Shown one piece after another: positions 36,974-45,019 of a stretch of 64,000 nt of DNA. Position 1 is the stretch's first letter, and each line of letters opens with the position of its first letter. This DNA is from Myxococcales bacterium (GTDB lineage: Bacteria > Myxococcota_A > Polyangia > Nannocystales > Nannocystaceae). Made by a program: the position numbers and the translations under genes. Location of the stretch: assembly GCA_020633335.1 (NCBI GenBank), contig JACKDU010000009.1:62001-126000 (forward strand), written 5' to 3'. The notes beneath the pieces were generated by a model. It was not told the origin of the DNA and searched no databases. It saw only the letters and a program-made list of their open reading frames with translations.

Positions 36974-37684
36974 TCAGGGGACGATGAGGAGGAGCCCGCG
37001 GCGCTGGCCGCTGCCCCCGTCGAGGGTGTCGACCGCGGCGAAGAGGCGCTCGGTCGGGACCAGCCAGGGCTCGAAGCGGGCGTTGACGTCGAGGACGAGC
37101 ACCAGGTCCTCGTCCTCGAGGTAGCCGCCGATCGGCGAGTGGTGGCCGCCGCCCTCGCGGAAGAGCGGGCCGCGGAGGAAGTTGACGATGTAGCGGCGGC
37201 CCGGGTCGTTGCTCCGGCGCATGTGCTCGCGGAACGCGTCGAGGCTGAGGTCGCGGAGGGGCGTCACCTCGGCGCCGGTCTTGGCGCGGGCGATCTCGGC
37301 GAGCTCGTCGAGCGTGAGCCCGGGGATGCACTGGCCGCTCCAGCAGTAGCCGGTGCCGTCGAGGACCGAGTCGGCGCTCGCGTCGGCGTCGATCCCGAGC
37401 GAGGTGATCACGTTGGCGACGCTGGTCGGGCCGCAGTAGGAGATCCTCGCCTGGTACTGGAGGCGTTCGGGGCCGTAGGTCGCGGCGACCGGGAGCGACC
37501 AGGCGCGCTCGAGGAGCGCCGGGTCCTGATAGGCCGGGGCGTCGGCGATCGAGGCGACGTCGTAGACCTCGGGCGCGAGGGCGACGCGGGCGACCGCGAC
37601 GAGGGCGACGAGGAGGAGCGCGAGCGCGAGGAGGACGCGGGCGAAGATCCGCCTGCGCGATCGACCAGGTGCTCCCTCGCTCAC
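36974..37684 (-). CDS. Phytochelatin-synthase-like membrane-anchored peptidase
   Basis: A 236-residue protein with one N-terminal membrane segment (LLALALLLVALVAVARVAL) and a papain-like phytochelatin synthase domain. The catalytic Cys84 is in ISYCGPTS, His181 in GGGHHSPIGGY and Asp199 in LVLVLDVNARF, matching the plant and bacterial enzymes (for example PCS: GHFSPIGGY and LDVARF). Bacterial relatives usually only cleave glutathione to gamma-Glu-Cys. It lacks the C-terminal metal-sensing half, as in bacteria. GTG start at 37684. Role may be in thiol metabolism. Confidence 0.82.
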   Translation of the reverse strand: MSEGAPGRSRRRIFARVLLALALLLVALVAVARVALAPEVYDVASIADAPAYQDPALLERAWSLPVAATYGPERLQYQARISYCGPTSVANVITSLGIDADASADSVLDGTGYCWSGQCIPGLTLDELAEIARAKTGAEVTPLRDLSLDAFREHMRRSNDPGRRYIVNFLRGPLFREGGGHHSPIGGYLEDEDLVLVLDVNARFEPWLVPTERLFAAVDTLDGGSGQRRGLLLIVP

Positions 37685-37739
37685 CTCGTCAGGCTTTCAC
37701 CGCGCGGGCGGCCGCGTCAACCCCTCACGCTGCGGGCCG

Positions 37740-39170
37740 CTACTCGCCCTCGCCGTCCTCGCGCCCGCGGACCTCGACCTTGAGGCGACCGCGGCGGAGG
37801 CGGAGGTCGAGGCGGTCGCCGATCGCCGCCTGATCGGCGCCGGTGATCACCGCCCCTCGGGCGTCGGTGGCGACCGCGTAGCCGCGCTCGAGCACCCGCA
37901 GCGGGCTCAGGGCGTCGAGCGCCCCGGCGGCCCGGGCGAGGCGGAGGCGGGCGTCCTGGGTGAGCGCGCCGCCGAGGCGCTCGAGCTCGGCGGCGAGGTG
38001 ATCGAGGCGGCGGCGGGCGGCGGTCGTCGCCGCTCGCGGGTGGCGGGCGAGGAGGCGCTGCTCCAGGCCCGCCAGGCGCCGGCGGTCGCGGGCGAGGCGC
38101 TCGCGCGGGTGCTGGGCGGAGAGCCGGCGGATCAGCGCGTCCAGCCGTCGACGTGTCCCCGAGGACAGACGATGCCCGTGGGCCTGGAGGCGGTGGGTGG
38201 CGAGGTCGAGGCGGCTGCGCTCGTCGAGGAGGCGGCGGTGGAAGGCGAGGCGGAGGCGACGGGCCCGCTCGTCGACCCGCTGGCGGTAGACCTGGGCGTC
38301 GGGGACCGCGAGCTCGCCGGCGTGCGAGGGGGTCGCCGCCCGCACGTCGGCCGCGTGATCGCAGAGGGTGACGTCGACCTCGTGGCCGACCGCCGAGATC
38401 ACCGGCACCGGGCAGGCGGCGACCGCCCGCACCAGCGCCTCGTCGTTGAAGGCCCAGAGGTCCTCGCTCGCCCCGCCGCCGCGGCCGAGGATGATCACGT
38501 CGACCCCCGGCCACGCCTGCAGGCGGAGCAGCGCCCGCCGCAGGCTCGCCGGCGCGTCGTCGCCCTGGACCACCGCCGGCGAGAGGACGACGTGCGAGGG
38601 GCAGCGGCGGCGGATCACCTTGAGGATGTCGTGGATCGCCGCGCCGGTCGGCGAGGTCACGACGCCGATCACCCGCGGCCAGCGCGGGAGCTCGCGCTTG
38701 CGCTCACGGTCGAAGAGGCCCTCGGCCTTGAGCTTCGCCTGGAGCTGCTGGAGCTGGAGCATCATCGCCCCGAGGCCCGCGGGCTCGGCCCGCTCGGCGT
38801 AGAGCTGGAACTTGCCCTGCTGCGGGTAGATCCCGAGGCGGCCGAGGACTCGCAGCGATTGGCCGTCGGCGAGGCGGAAGCGGAGGCGGGCGAGGGCCGA
38901 GCGCCACATGGCGACCGGCAGGAGCGCCTGGTTGTCCTTGAGCGTGAAGTAGGCGTGGCCGCTGCTGACGATCCGCAGGTTCGAGACCTCGCCCTCGACC
39001 CAGACCTGGGCGAAGGTCGACTCGAGGAGGCGGTTGGCGCCGTTCACCAGCTCGCCGACGCTGAAGACCCGCGGGCGACCGGGGCCGCCGTCTTCGGGGC
39101 CGCCGGGGCCGTTTGGGCCGCCGGGGCCGTTTGGGCGGTTGCGGCCGGTGAGGAGGGTGTAGCGGGTCAT
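37740..39170 (-). CDS. xseA: Exodeoxyribonuclease VII large subunit
   Basis: A 476-residue subunit. The OB-fold domain contains QVWVEGEVSNLRIVSSGHAYFTLKD, and the catalytic domain has GVVTSPTGAAIHDIL, DVIILGRGGGASEDLWAFNDE and VISAVGHEVDVTLCDHAADVRAATPSHAGE. The complex with XseB trims single-stranded DNA. No xseB gene is visible nearby. The N-terminus has an unusual Gly/Pro/Asn repeat (NGPGGPNGPGGP) coded by a short tandem repeat; the start could be further in. An ordinary housekeeping gene. Confidence 0.95.
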   Translation of the reverse strand: MTRYTLLTGRNRPNGPGGPNGPGGPEDGGPGRPRVFSVGELVNGANRLLESTFAQVWVEGEVSNLRIVSSGHAYFTLKDNQALLPVAMWRSALARLRFRLADGQSLRVLGRLGIYPQQGKFQLYAERAEPAGLGAMMLQLQQLQAKLKAEGLFDRERKRELPRWPRVIGVVTSPTGAAIHDILKVIRRRCPSHVVLSPAVVQGDDAPASLRRALLRLQAWPGVDVIILGRGGGASEDLWAFNDEALVRAVAACPVPVISAVGHEVDVTLCDHAADVRAATPSHAGELAVPDAQVYRQRVDERARRLRLAFHRRLLDERSRLDLATHRLQAHGHRLSSGTRRRLDALIRRLSAQHPRERLARDRRRLAGLEQRLLARHPRAATTAARRRLDHLAAELERLGGALTQDARLRLARAAGALDALSPLRVLERGYAVATDARGAVITGADQAAIGDRLDLRLRRGRLKVEVRGREDGEGE

Positions 39171-39344
39171 GGGGCGGGGGCCGGAGCGTTTTTAGCACAG
39201 CGGGGCGGGGTGTGGGCGGTTGGGATGTGCGGGGGGCTGGGGTGGTGATCTGCGGGGGGAGCGGGAGTGGTGTTCGTGTGCGCGGTGGCTTGGGGCTTCG
39301 CTCGGTGTGTGTGGCGGTGATCGCGGGGGTGGTCGCGGGTCGTG

Positions 39345-39367
39345 ACCTGACTTTTGAGTCAGGTTTT
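39345..39367 (+). terminator. Intrinsic-terminator-like hairpin
   Basis: ACCTGACT pairs with AGTCAGGT around loop TTTG, followed by TTTT. No plus-strand gene ends nearby, so an RNA transcribed from within the region could end here. Confidence 0.45.
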
Positions 39368-39450
39368 GGGTGTTCGGGGGGGAAGGGCGGAGGTGAGGGC
39401 GCAGACTTCGAGGGCCGCGGGCTGCGGGGCGGCGGAGGCTGGCGCGTGGG

Positions 39451-39552
39451 GCGGAGGGCGGGGCCCTCGTCGCTCAGACAGGTGCTCGGTCGTCCGTCGA
39501 CTTCGTCGACGAACGCCCTGCGCGACTCGCTCTCGAGGGCCCCGCCCTCCGC
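39451..39552. repeat. Large stem-loop: 19-bp perfect inverted repeat with nested hairpin
   Basis: GCGGAGGGCGGGGCCCTCG at 39451-39469 is exactly inverted at 39534-39552. The 64-nt loop contains a second perfect hairpin, CGTCGAC-TTC-GTCGACG (39495-39511), and further short pairings. It is a candidate structured RNA or REP/MITE-like element; no transposase is adjacent. Confidence 0.6.
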
Positions 39553-39667
39553 GTGGCGGCATCGTTCGCCTTCGTGCGGTGGGGGCCGCATGCAGGGGCT
39601 GGAGGGGGTGCGGGAGGCCGGCTGACCCGGGGCGTCGGTTGGGTGTGCGGAGGGGGGCGCGGGCGGT

Positions 39668-39708
39668 GATTCGGTCCCCCGCGAGCGTTCGCTCGTGGGG
39701 ACCGAATC
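39668..39708. repeat. Hairpin with 12-bp perfect arms
   Basis: GATTCGGTCCCC (39668-39679) and its exact complement (39697-39708) flank an inner CGAGC/GCTCG stem with loop GTTC. It lies about 45 nt upstream of the first paralogue gene. Confidence 0.6.
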
Positions 39709-39740
39709 GCCTTGAGCGGCGCCTTGGGGTCGGCGTGTGG

Positions 39741-39746
39741 TATGGA
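39741..39746 (+). promoter_or_regulatory. -10-like box of the first paralogue; shared by all five
   Basis: TATGGA lies 6 nt before the ATG at 39753. The same box stands at 40759-40764, 41789-41794, 42815-42820 and 43867-43872, always exactly 6 nt before the start codon, within the repeated string GTGGTATGGATCGA. Confidence 0.55.
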
Positions 39747-39752
39747 TCGAGA

Positions 39753-40718
39753 ATGGCGGGGGTGGGTCCGGGCGTTGTCGTGGGGGCGAGGCGCGGAGGT
39801 GTGGGCGCTCGCGGCGGGATCGTGGTGGCGTTGCTCCTCGCGGTGAGCGGCTGCATCGGGGGTGACAAGCAGACGTCGGCGAGCGGCGCGTCGGGTTCGA
39901 CGAGCGGCGCTGTGACCTCCTCGACCGCGACGACCGACGCGGCGACGTCCACCTCGACCTCCGGGACGGGCACGACGAGCGCGGCCAGCGGGACCACGAG
40001 CACCAGCGGCGCCGAGGCCTGCGATCCCGTCGAGACCTTCGGCGAGGCGACCTCCGGAGGCCTGCCGGAGTGCGACGTCTGGAAACAGGATTGCCCTCCC
40101 TGCGAGAAGTGCACGCCCTACGCGAGCGATGGGATTGTCTGGGACGAGTACGGCTGTGTGCCTGTGGTCCCGGACCCCAAGCAATTCGGCGAGCCCTGCA
40201 CGGTCCACGGCTCACCGGCTAGCGGCTTTGACGACTGCGACAAGGGGCTCTTCTGCTGGAACGTCAATGAGGACAACGTCGGGTGGTGCATCGCCCACTG
40301 TGTGGGTTCCCTCAGTAGACCAGAGTGTGATGATTCAGCGATCTGTGGGGTCTACGGCAACGGGGTCCCCGCCTTCTGCCTTCCCCTCTGCGACCCGCTC
40401 CTCCCGGAATGCCCGGGCGACGACACCTGCCTCCCGATCGACGACTGGTTCGTCTGCGTCGACGATGCGTCGGAGCCGGATGCCGGCGCCGACGGCGATC
40501 CCTGCTGGTCCGCGAATGCCTGCGACCCGGGCCTCCTCTGCATGAACGGAGAGAGCATCCCGGGTTGCCAGACCACCGGCTGCTGCGCGTCCTTCTGCGA
40601 CCTGGAAGAGCCCACCACCTGCCCGCTCAAGGACCAGGGCGCCGAATGTGTACCCTACTACGCGATGGGCGAAGCCCCGCCCGGCAAGGAGAATGTTGGT
40701 TTTTGCGGCCTGCCGTGA
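39753..40718 (+). CDS. Cysteine-rich lipoprotein, paralogue 1 of 5
   Basis: A 321-residue lipoprotein: signal ending LAVSGC, then IGGDKQTSAS, a Ser/Thr/Gly linker to about residue 95, then a domain with about 30 cysteines. Shared signatures are CDVWKQDCPPCEKCTPY, PDPKQFGEPC, GFDDCDKGLFCW, and a C-terminal block QTTGCCASFCDLEEP ... AECVPYYAMGEAPPGKEN ... FCGLP. No known family is recognised; the Cys density suggests a disulfide-knotted surface protein. It is the most diverged of the five in the middle third. Confidence 0.8.
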   Translation: MAGVGPGVVVGARRGGVGARGGIVVALLLAVSGCIGGDKQTSASGASGSTSGAVTSSTATTDAATSTSTSGTGTTSAASGTTSTSGAEACDPVETFGEATSGGLPECDVWKQDCPPCEKCTPYASDGIVWDEYGCVPVVPDPKQFGEPCTVHGSPASGFDDCDKGLFCWNVNEDNVGWCIAHCVGSLSRPECDDSAICGVYGNGVPAFCLPLCDPLLPECPGDDTCLPIDDWFVCVDDASEPDAGADGDPCWSANACDPGLLCMNGESIPGCQTTGCCASFCDLEEPTTCPLKDQGAECVPYYAMGEAPPGKENVGFCGLP

Positions 40719-40770
40719 GCCTCGGCGCTCTTGCCTGCCGAAGGCCCCCGTCGCGTGGTATGGATCGATC
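40719..40770 (+). repeat. 52-bp intergenic sequence repeated between paralogues
   Basis: The whole gap from the stop of copy 1 to the ATG of copy 2 is repeated base for base at 41749-41800 (copies 2-3), and at 42770-42826 (copies 3-4) with a 5-bp duplication. It shows that promoter plus gene were duplicated as one unit. Confidence 0.85.
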
Positions 40771-41748
40771 ATGGCGGGGAGCAGAGCGGGCGCGCGCGGA
40801 GCTGTCGTCGCAAGGTTGCGACGAGGACACGCCCAGGCTCGCGTTTGGCTCACGGTCGCGGCACTCCTCGGGCTCGGCGGCTGCGTCGGCGGTGACAAAC
40901 AGACGTCGGCGAGCGAGGCGTCGGGCTCGACCAGCGGCGCGGTGACCTCCTCGACCGTGACGACCGACGCGGCGACGTCCACCTCGGGCACGGGCACCAC
41001 GAGCGCGGCCGGCGGGACCACGGGCACCAGCGGCGCTGAGGCCTGCGATCCCGTCGAGACCTTCGGCGAAGAGCCCTCCGGTGACCTGCCGGATTGCGAC
41101 GTCTGGGAGCAGGACTGCCCTCTGTGCGAGAAGTGCACGCCCTACTCGCACGATACCGGGTCGAACTGGAACGACCTCGGATGTGTGCCGGTGGTCGCAC
41201 GTCCCAAGCAATTCAGCGAGCCCTGCACGGCGAAGGGATTCAGCGGTTTCGACGACTGCGACAAGGGGCTGATGTGCTGGAGCCTCAACGACGAAGGCGT
41301 CGGGTACTGCGTGGGGCTCTGCGTGGGCTCCAAGGCGGAACCGGGCTGTGAGTACGCGGGGCTTTGTGTCATTCCTGGCGATGAGATCACCAATATCTGC
41401 TTTCCCTCGTGCGACCCGCTTCTCCAGGACTGTCCGGGCGAAGATGGATGCTATCCGTACGGTCGGGCTCTTGAGTGGATCTGTGCGTACGATGGCTCGT
41501 TCCCGGGGGCGGGGGCGGACGGCGATCCCTGCGAGTTCACGAATAACTGCCACCCGGGCCTACACTGCAGCCCAGAGGGGGACCGGGTCCCGGGCTGCCA
41601 GGCCGCCAGCTGCTGCGCGACGATCTGCGACCTGGAAGAGCCCAACACCTGCCCGCTCAAGGACCAGGGCGCCGAATGTGTACCCTACTACGCGATGGGG
41701 GAGGCTCCGCCCGGCAAGGAGAACCTCGGCTTCTGCGGCCTCCCGTGA
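40771..41748 (+). CDS. Cysteine-rich lipoprotein, paralogue 2 of 5
   Basis: A 325-residue paralogue, signal ending LGLGGC, with the same order of linker and Cys-rich signatures (CDVWEQDCPLCEKCTPY, RPKQFSEPC, GFDDCDKGLMCW). Differs from copy 1 mostly in the middle (EYAGLCVIPGDEITNICFPSC) and in CQAASCCATICDLEEP near the end. The C-terminal 60 residues are nearly identical to those of the other copies. Start 40771. Confidence 0.8.
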   Translation: MAGSRAGARGAVVARLRRGHAQARVWLTVAALLGLGGCVGGDKQTSASEASGSTSGAVTSSTVTTDAATSTSGTGTTSAAGGTTGTSGAEACDPVETFGEEPSGDLPDCDVWEQDCPLCEKCTPYSHDTGSNWNDLGCVPVVARPKQFSEPCTAKGFSGFDDCDKGLMCWSLNDEGVGYCVGLCVGSKAEPGCEYAGLCVIPGDEITNICFPSCDPLLQDCPGEDGCYPYGRALEWICAYDGSFPGAGADGDPCEFTNNCHPGLHCSPEGDRVPGCQAASCCATICDLEEPNTCPLKDQGAECVPYYAMGEAPPGKENLGFCGLP

Positions 41749-41800
41749 GCCTCGGCGCTCTTGCCTGCCGAAGGCCCCCGTCGCGTGGTATGGATCGATC

Positions 41801-42769
41801 ATGGCGGGGAGCAGAGCGGGCGCGCGTGGAGCTCTTGTCGCAAGGCTGCGACGTGGGCTCGCGGCCCTGGCGCTCCTCGGGCTCGGGGGCTGCCTCGGGG
41901 GCGACAAGCAGACGTCGGCGAGCGAGGCGTCGGGCTCGACCAGCGGCGCTGCGACCTCCTCGACCGCGACGACCGACGCGGCGACGTCGACGTCGACCTC
42001 CGGCACCACGAGCACCACGAGCTCGGCCAGCGGGACCTCGAGCACAAGCGGCGCCGAGGTCTGCGATCCCGTCGAGACCTTCGGCGAGGTGCCCTCCGGA
42101 GACCTGCCGGAGTGCGACATCTGGGAGCAGGACTGCCCCCCGTGCGAGAAGTGCACGCCCTATGCGAACGAAGGTGTGTCGTCCTGGAGTGACCACGGAT
42201 GTGCGCCGGTGGTCGCACGTCCCAAGCAATTCGGCGAGGCCTGCACGATGCAGGGCTCGAAGTACAGCGGCTTTGACGACTGCGACAAGGGGCTGATGTG
42301 CTGGAACTTCAACGACGAAGGCGTGGGGTACTGCATCGGGCTCTGCGTGGGCTCACGGTTGGAGCCCGAGTGTGACTATCCCGCCCTCTGCGCGACAAGC
42401 GGCGACGGCATCATGCTGATCTGCCTGCCCCTCTGTGACCCGCTCCTCCAGGACTGCCCGGGAGAGGATGGCTGCCGTCCGATCGGTACGATCATGGAGT
42501 GGGTCTGCACTCTCGACGCATCAGGCCCGGATGCGGGGGCGGACGGTGACCCCTGCGAGTACGCGAACGCCTGCGACCCGGGCCTTCTTTGCACGGAGGG
42601 CGCTCGCGTCCCCGGCTGCCAGACCATCGGCTGCTGCGCGACGATCTGCGACCTTGGCAAGCCCAACACCTGCCCGCTCACGGACCAGGGCGCCGAATGT
42701 GTACCCTACTACGCGATGGGCGAGGCCCCGCCGGGCAAAGAGAACGTCGGGTTCTGCGGCCTGCCGTGA
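41801..42769 (+). CDS. Cysteine-rich lipoprotein, paralogue 3 of 5
   Basis: A 322-residue paralogue (signal LLGLGGC). Its first 45 codons are almost identical to copy 4, and its middle (CDYPALCATSGDGIMLICLPLCDPLLQDCPGEDGC, seen in pieces) is closest to copies 2 and 4. The C-terminus has CCATICDLGKPNTC in place of CDLEEP. The mosaic pattern points to exchange between copies. Confidence 0.8.
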   Translation: MAGSRAGARGALVARLRRGLAALALLGLGGCLGGDKQTSASEASGSTSGAATSSTATTDAATSTSTSGTTSTTSSASGTSSTSGAEVCDPVETFGEVPSGDLPECDIWEQDCPPCEKCTPYANEGVSSWSDHGCAPVVARPKQFGEACTMQGSKYSGFDDCDKGLMCWNFNDEGVGYCIGLCVGSRLEPECDYPALCATSGDGIMLICLPLCDPLLQDCPGEDGCRPIGTIMEWVCTLDASGPDAGADGDPCEYANACDPGLLCTEGARVPGCQTIGCCATICDLGKPNTCPLTDQGAECVPYYAMGEAPPGKENVGFCGLP

Positions 42770-42826
42770 GCCTCGGCGCTCTTGCCTGCCGAAGGCCCCC
42801 GTCGCGTGGTGTGGTATGGATCGAGC

Positions 42827-43786
42827 ATGGCGGGGAGCAGAGCGGGCGCGCGTGGAGCTCTTGTCGCAAGGCTGCGACGTGGGCTCGCGGCCCTGGCGCT
42901 CCTCGGGCTCGGGGGCTGTCTCGGCGGCGACAAGCAGACGTCGGCGAGCGGCGCGTCGGGCTCGACCAGCGGCGCGGCGACCTCCTCGACCGCGACGGCG
43001 GACGCAGCGACGTCCACCGCGACCTCCGGCACAGGTACCACGAGCGCGGCCACCGGGACCACGGGCACCAGCGGCGCCGAGGCGTGCGATCCCGTCGAGA
43101 CCTTCGGCGAGGTGCCCTCCGGTGACCTCCCTGAGTGCGACGTCTGGGCCCAGGACTGCCCTCCGTGCGAGAAGTGCACGCCCTACGCGAGCGAAGGTGG
43201 GTCGGCTTGGAATGCCCACGGATGTGCGCCGGTCGTCCCGAACCCCAAGCAACTCGGCGAGCCCTGCACGGCCCAGGGCTCAGGTGTCAGCGGTCTTGAC
43301 GATTGCGACAAGGGGCTGATGTGCTGGAGCCCCAATGAGGCAAATGTGGGGTACTGCATCGGTCTCTGTGTGGGCTCCGAGATCGATCCGGAATGTGAGT
43401 ATCCGGCGGTCTGTGCGGTGGGGGCCGATGGGGTCCTCGCAATCTGCCTTCCCCTCTGTGACCCGCTCCTCCAGGATTGCCCGGGCGAAGATGCGTGCCT
43501 TCCGGCGGGCGACGCGTGGGCGTGTTCTCTCGACCTCTCGGGCCCGGATGCAGGTGCAGACGGCGACCCCTGCGAATACGCGAATGCCTGCGACCCGGGC
43601 CTTCTCTGCATGGATGGCGCCCGTGTCCCAGGTTGCCAGACCGCCGGCTGCTGCGCGTCCTTCTGCGACCTGGAAGAGCCCAACACCTGCCCGCTCAAGG
43701 ACCAGGGCGCCGAATGTGTACCCTACTACGCGATCGGCGAGGCCCCGCCCGGCAAGGAGAACCTCGGCTTCTGCGGCCTCCCGTGA
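42827..43786 (+). CDS. Cysteine-rich lipoprotein, paralogue 4 of 5
   Basis: A 319-residue paralogue, N-terminus matching copy 3 and linker of the TSTATSGTGTTSAATGTTG type. The last 201 nt (43586-43786) differ from the last 201 nt of copy 5 at only two positions by eye, although their middles are quite different. Signatures: CDVWAQDCPPCEKCTPY and GLDDCDKGLMCW. Confidence 0.8.
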   Translation: MAGSRAGARGALVARLRRGLAALALLGLGGCLGGDKQTSASGASGSTSGAATSSTATADAATSTATSGTGTTSAATGTTGTSGAEACDPVETFGEVPSGDLPECDVWAQDCPPCEKCTPYASEGGSAWNAHGCAPVVPNPKQLGEPCTAQGSGVSGLDDCDKGLMCWSPNEANVGYCIGLCVGSEIDPECEYPAVCAVGADGVLAICLPLCDPLLQDCPGEDACLPAGDAWACSLDLSGPDAGADGDPCEYANACDPGLLCMDGARVPGCQTAGCCASFCDLEEPNTCPLKDQGAECVPYYAIGEAPPGKENLGFCGLP

Positions 43787-43878
43787 GCGGCGCTCCCGGG
43801 CCGCGGGGTCGGACCGGTAGAGCGCGACTCTCGGAGATGTGGCCGCCGAGGGCTGCGTTCGCGTGGTATGGATCGATC

Positions 43879-44877
43879 GTGGCAGGGAGCGGAGCGGAGG
43901 CGCGCGGAGTTGTTGTCGCAAGGCTGCGACGAGGACGCGCTCGCGCTTGGCTCGCGGTCGCGCTCCTCCTCGCCGTCGTCGGCTGCCTCGGCGGCGACAA
44001 CCAGACTTCGACCAGCGGCGCGGCGACCTCATCGACCGTAGCGACCGACGCGGCGACGTCCACCTCGGCCTCCGGGACGGGCACCACGAGTGCGGCCAGC
44101 GGGACCTCGACCTCCGGGACGGGCACCACGAGCGCGGCCAGCGGGACCACGAGCACGAGCGGCGCGGATGTCTGCGAGCCCGTCGACTCCTTCGGCGTGG
44201 AGACCTACGGAGGCCTGGTGGAGTGCGACATCTGGGAGCAGGACTGCCCTCCGTGCGAGAAGTGCACGCCCTGGAAGAACAACGGCGAGTGGTGGACCGA
44301 CAAGTGCGTTCCGATCCCTACGGATCCCAAGCAATTTGGCGAGCCCTGTACGGTCGCGGGTTCACCGGGTAGCGGCTTTGACGACTGCGACAAGGGGCTG
44401 ATGTGCTGGTATTTTGACGAGGATGACGTCGGCTACTGCATTGAACACTGCATCGGTAGTCCTGACGCGCCCTCCTGCACCGATCCCAATGCTCTCTGCC
44501 ATGTCGACAGCAGCGCTGTCCTCACGTTCTGCGTCCCTTCCTGCGACCCGCTCCTTCAGGATTGCCCGGGCGACCGCGCCTGCCTCCCGCTCGGAAGGAG
44601 CATGCAGTGGATCTGCGTCCTCGACGCATCCGGTCCCGATGCGGGGGCCGATGGCGACCCCTGCGAGTACGAGAACGCCTGCGACCCGGGCCTTCTCTGC
44701 ATGGATGGCGCCCGTGTCCCAGGTTGCCAGACCGCCGGCTGCTGCGCGTCCTTCTGCGACCTGGAAGAGCCCAACACCTGCCCGCTCAAGGACCAGGGCG
44801 CCGAATGTGTACCCTACTACGCGATGGGCGAAGCCCCGCCCGGCAAGGAGAACCTCGGCTTCTGCGGCCTCCCGTGA
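43879..44877 (+). CDS. Cysteine-rich lipoprotein, paralogue 5 of 5
   Basis: A 332-residue paralogue with a GTG start where the others have ATG (TATGGATCGATC just before it). Signal ends LAVVGC; the linker carries a direct repeat of SGTGTTSAASGT. The Cys-rich domain is the most divergent after copy 1 (CTPWKNNGEWWTDKCVPI), but the C-terminus is the shared one. The upstream gap of 92 bp is different from the 52-bp repeat, so this copy arose earlier or was rearranged. Confidence 0.8.
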   Translation: MAGSGAEARGVVVARLRRGRARAWLAVALLLAVVGCLGGDNQTSTSGAATSSTVATDAATSTSASGTGTTSAASGTSTSGTGTTSAASGTTSTSGADVCEPVDSFGVETYGGLVECDIWEQDCPPCEKCTPWKNNGEWWTDKCVPIPTDPKQFGEPCTVAGSPGSGFDDCDKGLMCWYFDEDDVGYCIEHCIGSPDAPSCTDPNALCHVDSSAVLTFCVPSCDPLLQDCPGDRACLPLGRSMQWICVLDASGPDAGADGDPCEYENACDPGLLCMDGARVPGCQTAGCCASFCDLEEPNTCPLKDQGAECVPYYAMGEAPPGKENLGFCGLP

Positions 44878-45019
44878 GCCGGTCGAGGTCGACGCTCCCG
44901 AGATCGTCGTCGCGGAGCGAGGTCGCTGGCGGGCGGCTCCGCACGTAGACCCGGGCCGGACGCGCCCGAGGGCGCCGGGAGCAGCGCGCGGGGCCGTGTT
45001 TTGTTGATAGTCTCCAGGC

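Larger units (their letters stand above)
39171..39752. other. 582-bp non-coding region rich in inverted repeats
   Basis: No convincing protein is coded here. The plus strand is G/T-rich, unusual for the window, from 39190 to 39450. It holds a terminator-like hairpin at 39345-39367, a 19-bp inverted repeat with a nested hairpin at 39451-39552, and a 12-bp-armed hairpin at 39668-39708, all listed separately. The promoter of the first lipoprotein paralogue is at its right end. Confidence 0.6.

Noticed and set aside
39451..39552. Insertion-sequence terminal inverted repeats
   Set aside because: Only 64 bp between arms and no transposase; a stem-loop fits better.
39753..44877. CRISPR or simple tandem-repeat array
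   Set aside because: The period is about 1 kb, each unit is a full gene, and there are no short spacers.
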